A stretch of DNA of 64,000 nt from Desulfopila sp. IMCC35008 (GCF_010646885.2 NZ_CP050700.1:1824501-1888500), one strand, 5' to 3'. Shown: positions 17,106 to 25,897, counted from the first letter of the stretch. The notes: generated from the letters alone by a model not told the origin. A program made the numbers and translations.

Positions 17106-17999
17106 ATGAATAGAACAATTACCGGTCTTTTCGTGACTGACCTGGATGGAACGCTCCTGACAGACAAGCGTGACATCCTGAAACAAGAAATGGATAATCT
17201 TGAGCGGCTCCGTCAGCTGAATATAGGTGTGGCTATTGCCACCGGGCGTTCGCTTTTCTCATTTAATCGATTACTGGAGGGGGATGACTCCCTTAAAGCT
17301 GGAGTTTTGCGCGGGGTTGATTATGTGATTTTCTCAACCGGGGCGGGACTCCTGGATCTGGGTACAGATGAGATCCTGCAATCCCATTCTCTCAGCGTAG
17401 ATGATGTCCTGAATATTTCGGAGTATCTTGAGGGACTGGGTGTTGACTATATGGTTCATGCACCCATCCCGGAAACCAGAAAATTTGTCTACAGGTCCCA
17501 GGGGAAGAATAATCCCGATTTTAGCAGGCGTATTGAACTCTACTCTGAATTTGGGGAATCTGTAGATAAGGTACGTCGCTCACGGGTAAAAGGTTTTGGC
17601 GGAGCGACCGAGGTGCTCTGCATTGCAAGCCGTGAGCGTGGCCACGAACTCGCACAGAAAATTGCAGCGGAACTCGAAGAATTCAGTGTGATTATGGCAA
17701 CGTCGCCACTGGATAAGCAATCTGTCTGGATCGAGATTTTCCATTCTCTTGTTTCAAAATCAGCTTCTGTGGAATGGCTGGCCAGCTCTTTAGGGCTTAC
17801 CCAGGAATATGTATGCGGGGTCGGTAACGATTATAACGATCAGGATATGCTGCAATGGAGCGCTCACAGTTTTATCGTTGAAAACGGTCCCTCCTCTATG
17901 AAAGATGATTATGTTACTGTTTCTTCTAACAACGATGGCGGTGTTTCTGAGGCCATTTCAAGGTGGCTTGAGGATGGAACGTTCTTGTGTTCTGAATAA
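17106..17999 (+). CDS. HAD-superfamily phosphatase, Cof-like
   Basis: A cytosolic hydrolase of 297 residues. Motif I is TDLDGTLLT (nucleophile and acid Asp), motif II lies in VAIATGRS, and motif IV is GVGNDYNDQDML. The insertion between motifs II and III makes it a type IIB (Cof/sucrose-phosphatase-like) member, acting on small phosphorylated metabolites such as sugar phosphates. Substrate unknown. The next gene, a signalling phosphatase, starts 30 bases downstream, so they may share a transcript. Confidence 0.88.
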   Translation: MNRTITGLFVTDLDGTLLTDKRDILKQEMDNLERLRQLNIGVAIATGRSLFSFNRLLEGDDSLKAGVLRGVDYVIFSTGAGLLDLGTDEILQSHSLSVDDVLNISEYLEGLGVDYMVHAPIPETRKFVYRSQGKNNPDFSRRIELYSEFGESVDKVRRSRVKGFGGATEVLCIASRERGHELAQKIAAELEEFSVIMATSPLDKQSVWIEIFHSLVSKSASVEWLASSLGLTQEYVCGVGNDYNDQDMLQWSAHSFIVENGPSSMKDDYVTVSSNNDGGVSEAISRWLEDGTFLCSE

Positions 18000-18029
18000 G
18001 TTAAAGCGAGTCAATACCAACTGGTAATT

Positions 18030-19718
18030 ATGGAAAAACCGGCAGAGAAGAGAATTAGGGAACTCGAGGTCGAGATCGAGCACTTGAGGTGTAAAACTGC
18101 AGAAATCGATGAGTTGAAGGCGAAGCTTTTGAAAACGGAAAAGAAGGTCGCCGATCTTCAGTTATGTGAGAGGCAGGCATCCGGCAATATTTGGAGCGAA
18201 AACTGCCAGGAGCGAATGCAAACCCTTAAGGCTCTTAAGATGTCTCGACTGATAGTTGAGAAGAGCCCTGTCATCCTGTTTCGTAGAAGAGCAGGAGAGC
18301 GAGCCAAACTTGAATATGTTTCTGAGAATCTGAGCCAGTTCGGATATTCACCTGACGAATTTTTAGATGGGTCCATCCAGTTCAGGGATATCGTTTACCA
18401 CGAAGACCGTGAAAGGGTCAGTAAAGAGATCAGCAGATACGCTGAGGAGGACGTTGAGGAATACACAATGTATTACCGATGTGTTACCCGCGACGGGGAT
18501 GTTCGTTGGGTGATGGACAAGACAAGTGTCGTTCGTGATGAGGATGGAAATAAAACACATAATCAGGGTGTGCTCTTTGATATTACTGAACGGAAACTGG
18601 CACAGGACGCCCTGAAAAAGAGTGAACAGAAGTATCGCCGGATAGTGGAGACTGCGGCAGAAGGTTTTGTACTGATGGATGTGAATCTCAAAATTACTGA
18701 CGTAAACAAAGCATACTGCAGGATGCTTGGTTATACCAGGGATGAGCTGATCGGCAAGACAACCATGGATATAGCGACCGAAGAGTTTAAGGCCTATTTT
18801 ATCCAAAATCGTGATGAAGTACTTGCTCAGGAGTACAGAGTTTTCGAAGCTTCAGCTCTCACAAAGAGTGGGAAAACCATCCCGCTTATTATTCATGGAA
18901 GTACCCTGAGGGATGATGCTGGTACAATTATTGGTCATATGGCATTTGTAACGGACATGACGGTTCACAAACAGGCACTTATGCTGGCCAGTGAGGTCCA
19001 GAAAAGCCTGCTGCCTCGGGAAAGTATCCGACTACATGGTTTTGATATTGCAGGGAGAAACGTTTCCTGTGACGAGGTCGGCGGTGATTATTTCGATTTT
19101 ATTTTTCGCAGGCAGGCAGGAACAGAGCCGTTGAATGTGGCGGTGGGGGATATCTCCGGTCATGGTGTCGACTCAGCACTGCTTATGACAACTGCCCGAG
19201 CTTTCCTGAGAATGCGCGCCTCACAGCCGGGATCGATTTCCGACATAATCAGTGCTATGAATAGCCATCTTGTTCGCGATGTCTCTGATTCCGGACGATT
19301 TATGACCCTGTTTTACCTCTCGATTGATCCTGTAGCACGAGAGTTGGGCTGGGTGCGTGCCGGACATGACCCGGCTTTACTTTTCGATAGTGATTCCGGT
19401 GAATTTGAGGAACTCAAAGGTGCCGGTATTGCCCTGGGGGTGGAGATTGATATCAGTTATGGCGAGTATCGGAAAAAAGATATTCATGAGGGGCAGATCA
19501 TAGCCATCGGCACTGATGGCTTATGGGAGGCCTCTAATAACGATGGAGAGATGTTCGGCAGGCAGCGTTATAAAGATGTTATCAGGAAAAACGCCGGGAA
19601 GAGCGCAGAACAGATCCTTAATGCCGTCTATGACGAATTAAACCTCTTTACCCTGGGGAAGCGGCCAGAGGATGATGTAACCCTGGTGGTTATTAAAGTC
19701 GGGGAAGGTGTCGAGTAG
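18030..19718 (+). CDS. PAS-PAS-SpoIIE (PP2C-type) protein serine phosphatase
   Basis: A cytosolic sensor-phosphatase of 562 residues. Residues 1-55 form a coiled coil. A PAS fold (about 75-190) with a PAC segment ends in GVLFDITERKLA, and a second PAS (about 195-310) ends in AFVTDMTVHK. A SpoIIE/RsbU-type PP2C domain (about 320-560) has the metal-binding DEVGGDYFDF, GDISGHGVDSALLM, IGTDGLWEASN and RPEDDVTLVVI. These enzymes usually dephosphorylate anti-sigma-factor antagonists; no STAS protein or anti-sigma kinase is encoded nearby. The PAS domains carry no obvious heme or flavin signature. Confidence 0.92.
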   Translation: MEKPAEKRIRELEVEIEHLRCKTAEIDELKAKLLKTEKKVADLQLCERQASGNIWSENCQERMQTLKALKMSRLIVEKSPVILFRRRAGERAKLEYVSENLSQFGYSPDEFLDGSIQFRDIVYHEDRERVSKEISRYAEEDVEEYTMYYRCVTRDGDVRWVMDKTSVVRDEDGNKTHNQGVLFDITERKLAQDALKKSEQKYRRIVETAAEGFVLMDVNLKITDVNKAYCRMLGYTRDELIGKTTMDIATEEFKAYFIQNRDEVLAQEYRVFEASALTKSGKTIPLIIHGSTLRDDAGTIIGHMAFVTDMTVHKQALMLASEVQKSLLPRESIRLHGFDIAGRNVSCDEVGGDYFDFIFRRQAGTEPLNVAVGDISGHGVDSALLMTTARAFLRMRASQPGSISDIISAMNSHLVRDVSDSGRFMTLFYLSIDPVARELGWVRAGHDPALLFDSDSGEFEELKGAGIALGVEIDISYGEYRKKDIHEGQIIAIGTDGLWEASNNDGEMFGRQRYKDVIRKNAGKSAEQILNAVYDELNLFTLGKRPEDDVTLVVIKVGEGVE

Positions 19719-19730
19719 ATATTGCCCCTC

Positions 19731-20384
19731 GAATATTGATTATCCAGAGTGCCTGTCCTCACCGCTCGCATCCTTCAACCTGTCGTCCGTTGAGGCACTT
19801 GTCACAGATCGTCCGGAAGATTTTAAAGAGCACGGGTTTGTCCGGACACCCGGAATACTTGCTGATGACGCTTTTCGTTCCTGGTGAGGATCCCAGACAG
19901 TGATCACCTTAAACTGCAAGAGATGGTGCTTAGAAATACAGGTGGTAAAGCGGTTCGAATCAGCGGGAATGAGAATGTAATTGATCAATACGAAATATAT
20001 GGAGCCGGGGAGAGGTGTGTATCTCGACGGAGGCTCTCGTACAACTCTGACAGCTGCCAATAACCTGATTACCGATAACCGATACTGTTATATACGATTA
20101 TGCCCGTTGGGACAGAACCTGTAAGCCAGCGGTTCATTTTTTCAAACATTATTAGCCGGCAGGCCGGTCAGCTTCTCATGAATTTCACATGGGGAGGCGC
20201 TGGTGCGATGGATCATTATTCCTCAATCAGCCCAAACTTTCATAATGTTGATCCGCTCTTTATGGATGAAGCGGCTGGCGGTTTGAACCTGAGACCAGAA
20301 CCCCCTGCTTTTGCCATGGATGGTTTTGTGCTGATAGCATTTGATGAGATCGGCATCCGTTCAGGCCAGGATATGGAACAATGA
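19731..20384 (+). pseudogene. Decayed right-handed beta-helix protein
   Basis: Reading three frames in turn recovers pieces of one exported parallel beta-helix protein. Near 19786-19886 a segment containing DRPEDFKEHGFVRTPG ends at an in-frame TGA. Near 19915-20090, MVLRNTGGKAVRISGNENVI shifts frame into GVYLDGGSRTTLTAANNLIT. At 20170-20384 a tail reads NVDPLFMDEAAGGLNLRPE and then PPAF, the usual last coil of such proteins (compare DPLFVDPANGDFRLQPGSPA). Stops and frameshifts between the pieces, and the missing N-terminus, mark it as dead. Its stop overlaps the GNAT start. Confidence 0.6.
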
Positions 20385-20863
20385 AAATTATCCCTGCAGT
20401 TGCCAATGACGCTCACATTCTGACAGCCATCTCATTTAGGTCAAAAAAATACTGGCAATATCCGGACGAATATTTGGCGATCTGGGCAGACGAATTGACT
20501 GTAACGGAGCAGTATATATTGGATAATTATGTGTTTGTCGCAACAAAGAATGATGTCCTTGTCGGCTACTACTCGGTGGTGGAAGTGAAAGAAGATTTTG
20601 AAATGGCCGCTGTTCGGATTGAGAAAGGCATCTGGCTGGAGCACATGTTTGTCGATCCTGAATACATCGGGCAAAAGGTCGGTACCGCGATGGTCGGTCA
20701 TCTCAAAACAATATGGCAGCAACGGGGAGTAAGAACCATAAGGGTATTGGCCGATCCCAATGCGAGAGGTTTTTACGAGAAAAACGGATTTGGCTATATC
20801 AGGGAGTGTCCGTCGACGATAGTGGGAAGGACAACACCTCTATTGGAACTTGCTTTTGGGTAG
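20381..20863 (+). CDS. GNAT family N-acetyltransferase
   Basis: A 160-residue acetyltransferase. The acetyl-CoA-binding core is visible as WLEHMFVDPEYIGQKVGTAMV (motif A region, with Q/K-V-G-T in place of the usual RGxG) and the C-terminal ADPNARGFYEKNGF motif B. Substrate unknown. ATG 20381 overlaps the stop of the decayed beta-helix frame by four bases. Its 3' end overlaps the convergent sensor gene by 24 bases. Confidence 0.85.
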   Translation: MKIIPAVANDAHILTAISFRSKKYWQYPDEYLAIWADELTVTEQYILDNYVFVATKNDVLVGYYSVVEVKEDFEMAAVRIEKGIWLEHMFVDPEYIGQKVGTAMVGHLKTIWQQRGVRTIRVLADPNARGFYEKNGFGYIRECPSTIVGRTTPLLELAFG

Positions 20864-22033
20864 CTGATTATGCGAGCATTTCTTGTCGAACCAGTCTTCT
20901 TTGCCGTAAAGTTTATCAATACATTCAGGGCAGATGCTGTGGCTGAAGTCGACTTCCGAGTGCTGGCCTATATACGTTTCTATACGAGTCCAGTAGCCCT
21001 TGTCGTCCCGGATATTTTTACACTCACTACAAATCGGCAATATACCGCGTAGAATCCTTATTTCGTCTAATGCGGTCTGGAGTTCGCTGATAAGTTTCTC
21101 CTTCTCTTTCTCAGCATTTTTTCTCTCCAGAATCTCCACTGCAAGTCTTCTGTTCCAGATGAAAAATGCGGAGAATACAATAGAAGCGAGTGCTGCTACG
21201 ACCAGTAGCCACTTGGCGAAATCCATGAGTTGAATCCCGTGTTCGTAGCGAACATAGATCCATTTCTGACGAATTTCGTTGTGTTTTTCCTGGGGAATGG
21301 CTGCTAACCCTTTATTGATGATGGAAATGAGCTCCGGCCAGTCCTTGCGAACACCAATAGAGAGAGCATAATTTTCAAAACTTGTAGGGGAAGCAATTTT
21401 CAGATTTGCCCAGCCCTCTTTTTCAATCAGGTATGACGCAGCTGCCAGATTCTCTATATGAGCATCTGCCTTGCCGAGTGCAACAGCTTCAAGCGCTTTA
21501 AGTGGTGTCTGTACGAAAAGTGGTGTGAAATCGATATTTTCTCTTTTTAACCATGTTTCGGTAATGTTGTTTTTGATGGTTGTAACAGTCTTATTTTGTA
21601 AGCTGTAAATGTCGTTAATGAAGGGAGCATCTTTTCTGGTAATAATAACGAGGGGAAAGGAAAGGTGAGGGGTAGAAAAGTTCAGATATGAGGTCCGTTC
21701 AGGTGAAGGTGTGGTGCAACTAAGGAGGTCGATTTCTTTAGATTGGACCTTTTTGAGAACGTCGCTCCAGGCGAGATTTTTTACCACAACAATTTCAAGC
21801 CCGACCTGATCCGCGATATAGTTTATATAATCGCTGGCCATCCCCACAAATTCGTTGTTGTCATTCACATACTGGAATGGGGGAAAGGCTTGAGGACCGC
21901 TAATTCGTATCGTTTTATGATTTAGTATCCATTCCTGTTCTGCCTGGGTAAGCAGGATAGACTCGGCATGGATTATACCCTTGAGGATAGTGACATGAAG
22001 GAAAAGAAATATGAGGAATCCAAATAAACGCAT
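20840..22033 (-). CDS. SBP-type periplasmic sensor with transmembrane segment and C-terminal Cys motif
   Basis: A 397-residue protein: a signal peptide (residues 1-24), a periplasmic SBP_bac_3 domain (about 30-255, with the amino-acid-binding-like region FPPFQYVNDNNEFVGM and the DLLSCTTPSPER segment), one transmembrane helix (about 265-285), a short coiled coil rich in Glu/Lys, and a C-terminal CSECKNIRDDKGYW...CPEC motif with two Cys pairs that probably binds metal. This C-terminal motif is often found at the end of deltaproteobacterial PAS and receiver proteins. No kinase, cyclase or HAMP domain is present, so the output is unclear. ATG 22033 was preferred to TTG 22039. Confidence 0.85.
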   Translation of the reverse strand: MRLFGFLIFLFLHVTILKGIIHAESILLTQAEQEWILNHKTIRISGPQAFPPFQYVNDNNEFVGMASDYINYIADQVGLEIVVVKNLAWSDVLKKVQSKEIDLLSCTTPSPERTSYLNFSTPHLSFPLVIITRKDAPFINDIYSLQNKTVTTIKNNITETWLKRENIDFTPLFVQTPLKALEAVALGKADAHIENLAAASYLIEKEGWANLKIASPTSFENYALSIGVRKDWPELISIINKGLAAIPQEKHNEIRQKWIYVRYEHGIQLMDFAKWLLVVAALASIVFSAFFIWNRRLAVEILERKNAEKEKEKLISELQTALDEIRILRGILPICSECKNIRDDKGYWTRIETYIGQHSEVDFSHSICPECIDKLYGKEDWFDKKCSHNQLPKSKFQ

Positions 22034-22190
22034 AGGCAAGATAATTATGTCTTTTTAGAGTGAGTCATTGGACTATGATACTGTAGTAATAGTCAAAACA
22101 CAATTAACTTGTCTTGACGAAATGGTGAGAACAGCTAGTATAATTTTGCAGTAATTCGATAATCTAAAATAATATAAACTACAGCATTCT

Positions 22191-23300
22191 ATGGCCCTTC
22201 TTATATTTTACGTTTGCCTGGCTCTTGGCGTTTCCTTTCTTTGTTCCATAATGGAAGCGGTTTTACTCAGTACATCAGCATCCTATGCTGTACGGCTGGA
22301 ACAGGATAGACCCCGTCTTGGGAAAAGGCTCAAGGGGTATAAAAGCGACATTGATAAGCCGCTTGCCGCAATTCTGAGCTTGAATACCATCGCCCACACT
22401 GTCGGTGCTGCAGGGGCCGGGGCTCAGGCGGCCTATGTCTTTGGTGATGCCTATATCGGCGTAATTTCTGCAGTACTCACTTTCTTGATTCTGGTTTTCT
22501 CTGAGATTATTCCCAAGACTCTTGGCGCAGCATATTGGCGCGAACTTAATCCGCTGGTCATTCGGTTACTCAGGTTCACTATTATTTCAATGTGGCCACT
22601 GGTAAAGATGGCCGAAACCCTTACCCGGTTGATGACCAAGAACAAGCAGGATAAGCAGGTTCATCGGGACGAATTTATTGCCCTGGCCGAACTAGGTAAT
22701 AAGGAAGGGATTTTCCATCGTTATGAATCAAGGGTGTTGCAAAATCTGTTTTTTTTACGCGATATCAGGACCCGAGATATCATGACACCGCGAACGGTTG
22801 TTTTTGCATTGCCCGAAACCAAGACTGTTGTAGAGTGCCTGGGGGAAAATGAGAGATTCTATTTCTCGAGAATTCCTGTTTACGGTGAGAATTTAGATGA
22901 CATAAAAGGGTTTGTCCTGAAATCAGACATTTTTCGTGCTGGTCACGAACATCCTGAGTGCACGTTAAAGGAGTTGTGCCGCCCGATTATTGTATTCCCA
23001 GGGGATCTTACTCTTCATGCGATGTTTGAGAAGATGATGAGCGAATCAAATCATATTGCCCTGGTTGTCGACAACTTTGGGGGAACAGAAGGTGTGGTAA
23101 CCATGGAGGACTTCATCGAGACTCTCCTTGGGCTTGAGATTGTCGACGAGATAGATACTGCCGAAGATATGCAGGAGATCGCTCGTAAGCAGTGGCAGAA
23201 AAGAGCCCAGCGTTCCGGCCTGATAATCGATGCTGTCACTCCTCAGCCTGAAGCGCCTGAAGGGGAAAATGATTCCGCAAACCGGGATGACAGTGAATAG
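22191..23300 (+). CDS. CNNM/CorC-type transporter-associated membrane protein with CBS pair
   Basis: A 369-residue inner-membrane protein. Residues 1-145 form a DUF21/CNNM transmembrane domain with three to four helices (SIMEAVLLSTS, NTIAHTVGAAGAGA, SEIIPKTLGA); residues about 185-320 hold two CBS motifs (RDIMTPRTVVFALPE and HIALVVDNFGGTEGVVTMEDFIETLLG). Family members are linked to Mg2+ or Co2+ efflux and resistance. The C-terminal HlyC/CorC transporter domain is absent; a short acidic tail replaces it. The CBS domains suggest adenine-nucleotide control. Confidence 0.88.
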   Translation: MALLIFYVCLALGVSFLCSIMEAVLLSTSASYAVRLEQDRPRLGKRLKGYKSDIDKPLAAILSLNTIAHTVGAAGAGAQAAYVFGDAYIGVISAVLTFLILVFSEIIPKTLGAAYWRELNPLVIRLLRFTIISMWPLVKMAETLTRLMTKNKQDKQVHRDEFIALAELGNKEGIFHRYESRVLQNLFFLRDIRTRDIMTPRTVVFALPETKTVVECLGENERFYFSRIPVYGENLDDIKGFVLKSDIFRAGHEHPECTLKELCRPIIVFPGDLTLHAMFEKMMSESNHIALVVDNFGGTEGVVTMEDFIETLLGLEIVDEIDTAEDMQEIARKQWQKRAQRSGLIIDAVTPQPEAPEGENDSANRDDSE

Positions 23301-23312
23301 GTGGATCCGAGT

Positions 23313-23816
23313 TCAGCTAACTCTATGTAACCAGCGTCCTACCTGATCGATATATAACTCGTAATCGATATAGAGATGATCTTCACCTTCAATGGTCAGT
23401 AGGTTAACAGGCTTGTTCTCACCAAACTCGTCAACAGTACCGAATTTGTCATTGTTTTGTTGAATGACGAATGTCTTGTCATTCTGAAGGAGGGAAAGGG
23501 CATCTTGGGCTATGCTTCTTTTCTTGAATGATTTTATCGGTATTCCAAGCAGGATTGCACGGTCGCAGTGGATACGTTTTTCCAGATGTGCCTGCATGGC
23601 GACCAGGCTACCAAACGATTTACCAATGACCAGGTCGTACTTCTCCCTGGGTAGGTAGGATGCCTCATTGCTCAGGTCCGGATCAATGGTGTTGTTGGAC
23701 CAGAATGTGTATCGGTGTATATGGTTTTTACTTTTATCCAGTTCGAGTTTTTCGGCCAGTTCAGAAATCCACTCTATAGTCTCTGGATTGATTCCTGGGA
23801 GTAGCAATGTTTTCAT
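23313..23816 (-). CDS. Small alpha/beta hydrolase (RBBP9/YdeN-like)
   Basis: A cytosolic protein of 167 residues with a nucleophile elbow GKSFGSLV (Ser in GxSxG) at about residue 65 and a C-terminal EGEDHLYIDYE that supplies the likely catalytic His. The short length and the MKTLLLPGINPET start fit small serine hydrolases of the RBBP9/YdeN type. ATG 23816 has GGTGAG a few bases upstream and was preferred to a TTG at 23828. Substrate unknown. It is convergent with the CNNM gene, 12 bases apart. Confidence 0.75.
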   Translation of the reverse strand: MKTLLLPGINPETIEWISELAEKLELDKSKNHIHRYTFWSNNTIDPDLSNEASYLPREKYDLVIGKSFGSLVAMQAHLEKRIHCDRAILLGIPIKSFKKRSIAQDALSLLQNDKTFVIQQNNDKFGTVDEFGENKPVNLLTIEGEDHLYIDYELYIDQVGRWLHRVS

Positions 23817-23967
23817 ACGTCTCACCAAATATGGATTGAGGCAGTGGGGTGGTTGCTTGAAAGAAGCAGAATACTAGAACCCAAACTTTAAAACAGTGTA
23901 CCGGAATATACTACGAAATCAAATAATTTCGTGTGGCATCCAGAGGTATGCAAAAGGTGTAAAATGC

Positions 23968-23997
23968 AAAACCCCCGGGTGAGAGACCGGGGGTTTT
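23968..23997 (-). terminator. Bidirectional-looking hairpin terminator
   Basis: An 11-bp perfect stem AAAACCCCCGG/CCGGGGGTTTT (arms 23968-23978 and 23987-23997) has an 8-base loop. It follows the small minus-strand gene at 24060-24248 and would end with TTTT on either strand. Confidence 0.75.
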
Positions 23998-24059
23998 AAG
24001 GGTGCTGCTGAGAGTGTTATGAGAGTGCAACAGAAGTTGCTAGTGAAGCCTTGGGTGTA

Positions 24060-24248
24060 TTAGTGGAATGTGGGAAAATCAGCATGTCCCGAAGTAGATT
24101 GGTACATATCATCAATCCAGGCATTCCTGGTGTTCCGGGTGACGATGACTCGAAAGTTACCTTTTGCATCATCCATCTGTTTAGTCATTTGGGCAGCGTC
24201 AATCGACGGAGTGGTTTTTGATTTTTTACTTTTCGTTCTGCTGTTCAT
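24060..24248 (-). CDS. Small protein of unknown function, 62 residues
   Basis: ATG 24248 has GTGGAG about seven bases upstream and gives a 62-residue basic-start, polar protein (MNSRTKSKKSKTTPSIDAAQ) with no signal peptide, membrane segment or known motif. A longer frame up to 24284 has no ribosome binding site. A strong hairpin terminator follows 60 bases after the stop, and a perfect GCAAAG/CTTTGC inverted repeat lies just upstream of the start. Position, ribosome binding site and terminator make it a plausible gene; I cannot assign a function. Confidence 0.55.
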   Translation of the reverse strand: MNSRTKSKKSKTTPSIDAAQMTKQMDDAKGNFRVIVTRNTRNAWIDDMYQSTSGHADFPTFH

Positions 24249-24507
24249 ACAATTTCTCCACACGCTGCAAAGCATACTTTGCATTAATAATTTCTACAGT
24301 AATGCTACTCAGTATGAATGGGTTATATCTGTTGGTGAGCAAGAAGTAAATGGGTATATATACGGATATTTGATGGTGTTTATAGCACTTCTTTATCGTT
24401 TTTATCGTGAAAACAGGGTGTTGTTTTTTTGTAAAAGACTTGAAAAAAATGAAAAAAAATTGAATTATCAATCAGATGGAGTGAGTTCGTCTAACAAAGG
24501 AGTGAAA

Positions 24508-24573
24508 ATGACCAAAACTAACATCATGGGTGAGTTGGTATCGACTGAATGTTATCTGTCTGGTATTGCGTAA
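24508..24573 (+). CDS. Possible 21-residue microprotein
   Basis: ATG 24508 is preceded by AAAGGAG at an ideal seven-base spacing, and opens a 21-codon frame (MTKTNIMGELVSTECYLSGI plus Ala) ended by TAA. An AT-rich upstream region could hold a promoter. No downstream gene on the same strand follows, so it is not an obvious leader peptide. The evidence is the near-perfect ribosome binding site only. Confidence 0.3.
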   Translation: MTKTNIMGELVSTECYLSGIA

Positions 24574-24642
24574 TAAATATTTCTATTTTTTATTTGGCGA
24601 GTATTTGTAGCATCTTTGTCGAAATTATGTCGATAATTTGAC

Positions 24643-24668
24643 AAAAAACAAGCCCCTGTTTGGGGGCA
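24643..24668 (-). terminator. Rho-independent terminator of the class II aldolase operon
   Basis: Read on the minus strand, a 5-bp GCCCC/GGGGC stem (24652-24656 with 24663-24667) is followed by TTGTTTTTT. It lies about 40 bases after the stop of the minus-strand gene at 24706. Confidence 0.65.
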
Positions 24669-24705
24669 GCAAATGTGGAAGTAGAGCCAGCTGATTCCTG
24701 ACAAA

Positions 24706-25335
24706 TTATTCACTTTCAGACTGTTCAGGCGGGAGTGTTTGAGACAGGGTTGAAATGAGCTTCATGTAGTGAGTCAGGGTCAGTTTGCCCGCATCATCAA
24801 GGTTTGGGCCAAGAGCAACGAATCCATGATCTTTCAGGATGAAAAACTTATTGCCTTCACTCATGGTAAGACGTGCCGATTCTGCGAGTTCCTTCGTCCC
24901 ATAGTCATAGAATTTATCGGTTACTGCTATTCCAAGTTCTTGGGCATGCTGGCTGAGCAGGTCGCAGTGTCCGTGGAATATTGCCTGTATACTGGTATCC
25001 TCCTGGTAGATATAATGGTGAAGAAAACACTCTGAAGATGGGGGGGATGCCCCCTTGGTTAGAAATATTCCCGTGTCCGGTGTATAGCCTTCAACGAGGG
25101 TATAATTCTCCCTGTTGAGTTCCTTTTCCGGGACCATTGAGCTTTTGGTAATGATAAAGCTATCGTTTACAGTCCTGAATGACTGGTTACCGTAGGCCCC
25201 TGTTGAATGTACGGGGGCAAGACCCAGTTGCGAGAAGAGAAAGACCCAGTAGTTAAGTCGATTCAGAAAAGGATGATCCGGACATGATTGGCTAACCTGG
25301 CGATACGCAAATTTTACGCCTTGGTATGTTTCCAT
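24706..25335 (-). CDS. Class II aldolase/adducin family protein
   Basis: A 209-residue cytosolic protein with the class II aldolase fold: STGAYGNQSFRT corresponds to the GN-S phosphate-binding segment, FHGHC gives the metal-binding His pair, and LKDHGFVALG the third His. Family members cleave or epimerise phosphorylated sugars such as fuculose-phosphate; the usual catalytic Glu lies in PPSSECFLHHYIYQ. Substrate unknown. Its ATG overlaps the stop of the 87-residue gene upstream (TAATG), so translation is coupled. Confidence 0.85.
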   Translation of the reverse strand: METYQGVKFAYRQVSQSCPDHPFLNRLNYWVFLFSQLGLAPVHSTGAYGNQSFRTVNDSFIITKSSMVPEKELNRENYTLVEGYTPDTGIFLTKGASPPSSECFLHHYIYQEDTSIQAIFHGHCDLLSQHAQELGIAVTDKFYDYGTKELAESARLTMSEGNKFFILKDHGFVALGPNLDDAGKLTLTHYMKLISTLSQTLPPEQSESE

Positions 25336-25598
25336 TAGCTGTTTCCTTGCTCAAAATATGTTTTGCCAGGCAGTTCAATGCTTACAGGCTCTTTACTGTA
25401 AACATCATCGAGTGACTGGATATACTCTTTAAAGGATTTGGAACCACAATGGAGGGAGTGTGGGGTCAATCTCTCGCCAGCCTTGTTGAATTCAGCTATG
25501 AAGTCATGGAATTCATTTTCAGCAATTGTTGCAGGAGTTGTGAGGCATAATTCTGATAAGTCAACTTTTCCTGTCCTTTTATTAACTGGCAGTATCAT
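25335..25598 (-). CDS. Small protein of unknown function coupled to the aldolase
   Basis: An 87-residue cytosolic protein with no motif I recognise (MILPVNKRTGKVDLSELCLT at the N-terminus). A GAGAAC sequence precedes the ATG. The one-base overlap of its stop with the aldolase start is the main evidence that it is real and functionally linked. Confidence 0.6.
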   Translation of the reverse strand: MILPVNKRTGKVDLSELCLTTPATIAENEFHDFIAEFNKAGERLTPHSLHCGSKSFKEYIQSLDDVYSKEPVSIELPGKTYFEQGNS

Positions 25599-25664
25599 GT
25601 TCGGTTCTCTTGTTCTTTTGACGGCTTAAGACAAGCATACATCGACGTTTCAACAAGAAATAAA

Positions 25665-25702
25665 TGAAAATACCCCGTAACTAGTAAAAGTTACAGGGTA
25701 TT
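25665..25702 (-). terminator. Rho-independent terminator of tRNA-Leu(TAA)
   Basis: On the minus strand AATACCCTGTAAC pairs with GTTACGGGGTATT (one G-T pair) around an 8-base loop and continues into a TTTT run. It lies nine bases after the tRNA CCA. Confidence 0.85.
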
Positions 25703-25710
25703 CTTGGCAT

Positions 25711-25798
25711 TGGTGCCTAGGGCGAGAATCGAACTCGCACGGGCGCAAGGCCCACGAGATTTTAAGTCTCGGGTGTCTACCAGTTCCACCACCCAGGC
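25711..25798 (-). tRNA. tRNA-Leu (anticodon TAA)
   Basis: A class II tRNA with a long variable arm: acceptor GCCTGGG pairs with CCTAGGC (one G-U), anticodon stem GAGA/TCTC encloses anticodon TAA, the T loop is TTCGATT and CCA is encoded at 25713-25711. It reads UUA. Confidence 0.96.
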
Positions 25799-25807
25799 GC
25801 GAGGTCT

Positions 25808-25837
25808 TATTTACCATAACCGGCTAAACGTTGTCAA
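25808..25837 (-). promoter_or_regulatory. Sigma-70 type promoter of tRNA-Leu(TAA)
   Basis: On the minus strand a perfect TTGACA (25837-25832) is followed after 18 bases by TAAATA (25813-25808), nine bases before the tRNA 5' end. Confidence 0.7.
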
Positions 25838-25897
25838 TTGACAAAGTATACTTCTGTTACGGCTTGGTGCCTCTGACCGTGATTCGGTTGTGAATCG

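Larger units (their letters stand above)
24249..24705. other. AT-rich intergenic region containing one possible micro-ORF
   Basis: This stretch is strongly AT-rich. Apart from the micro-ORF at 24508-24573 and the aldolase terminator near 24643-24668, I see no gene. An ORF on the plus strand from 24070 runs across it but is the antisense of the small protein and then non-coding sequence. Confidence 0.5.

Noticed and set aside
24070..24573. A 167-codon plus-strand ORF
   Set aside because: Its left part is the antisense of the 62-residue protein; only the last 21 codons have a ribosome binding site, which is listed as a separate micro-ORF.
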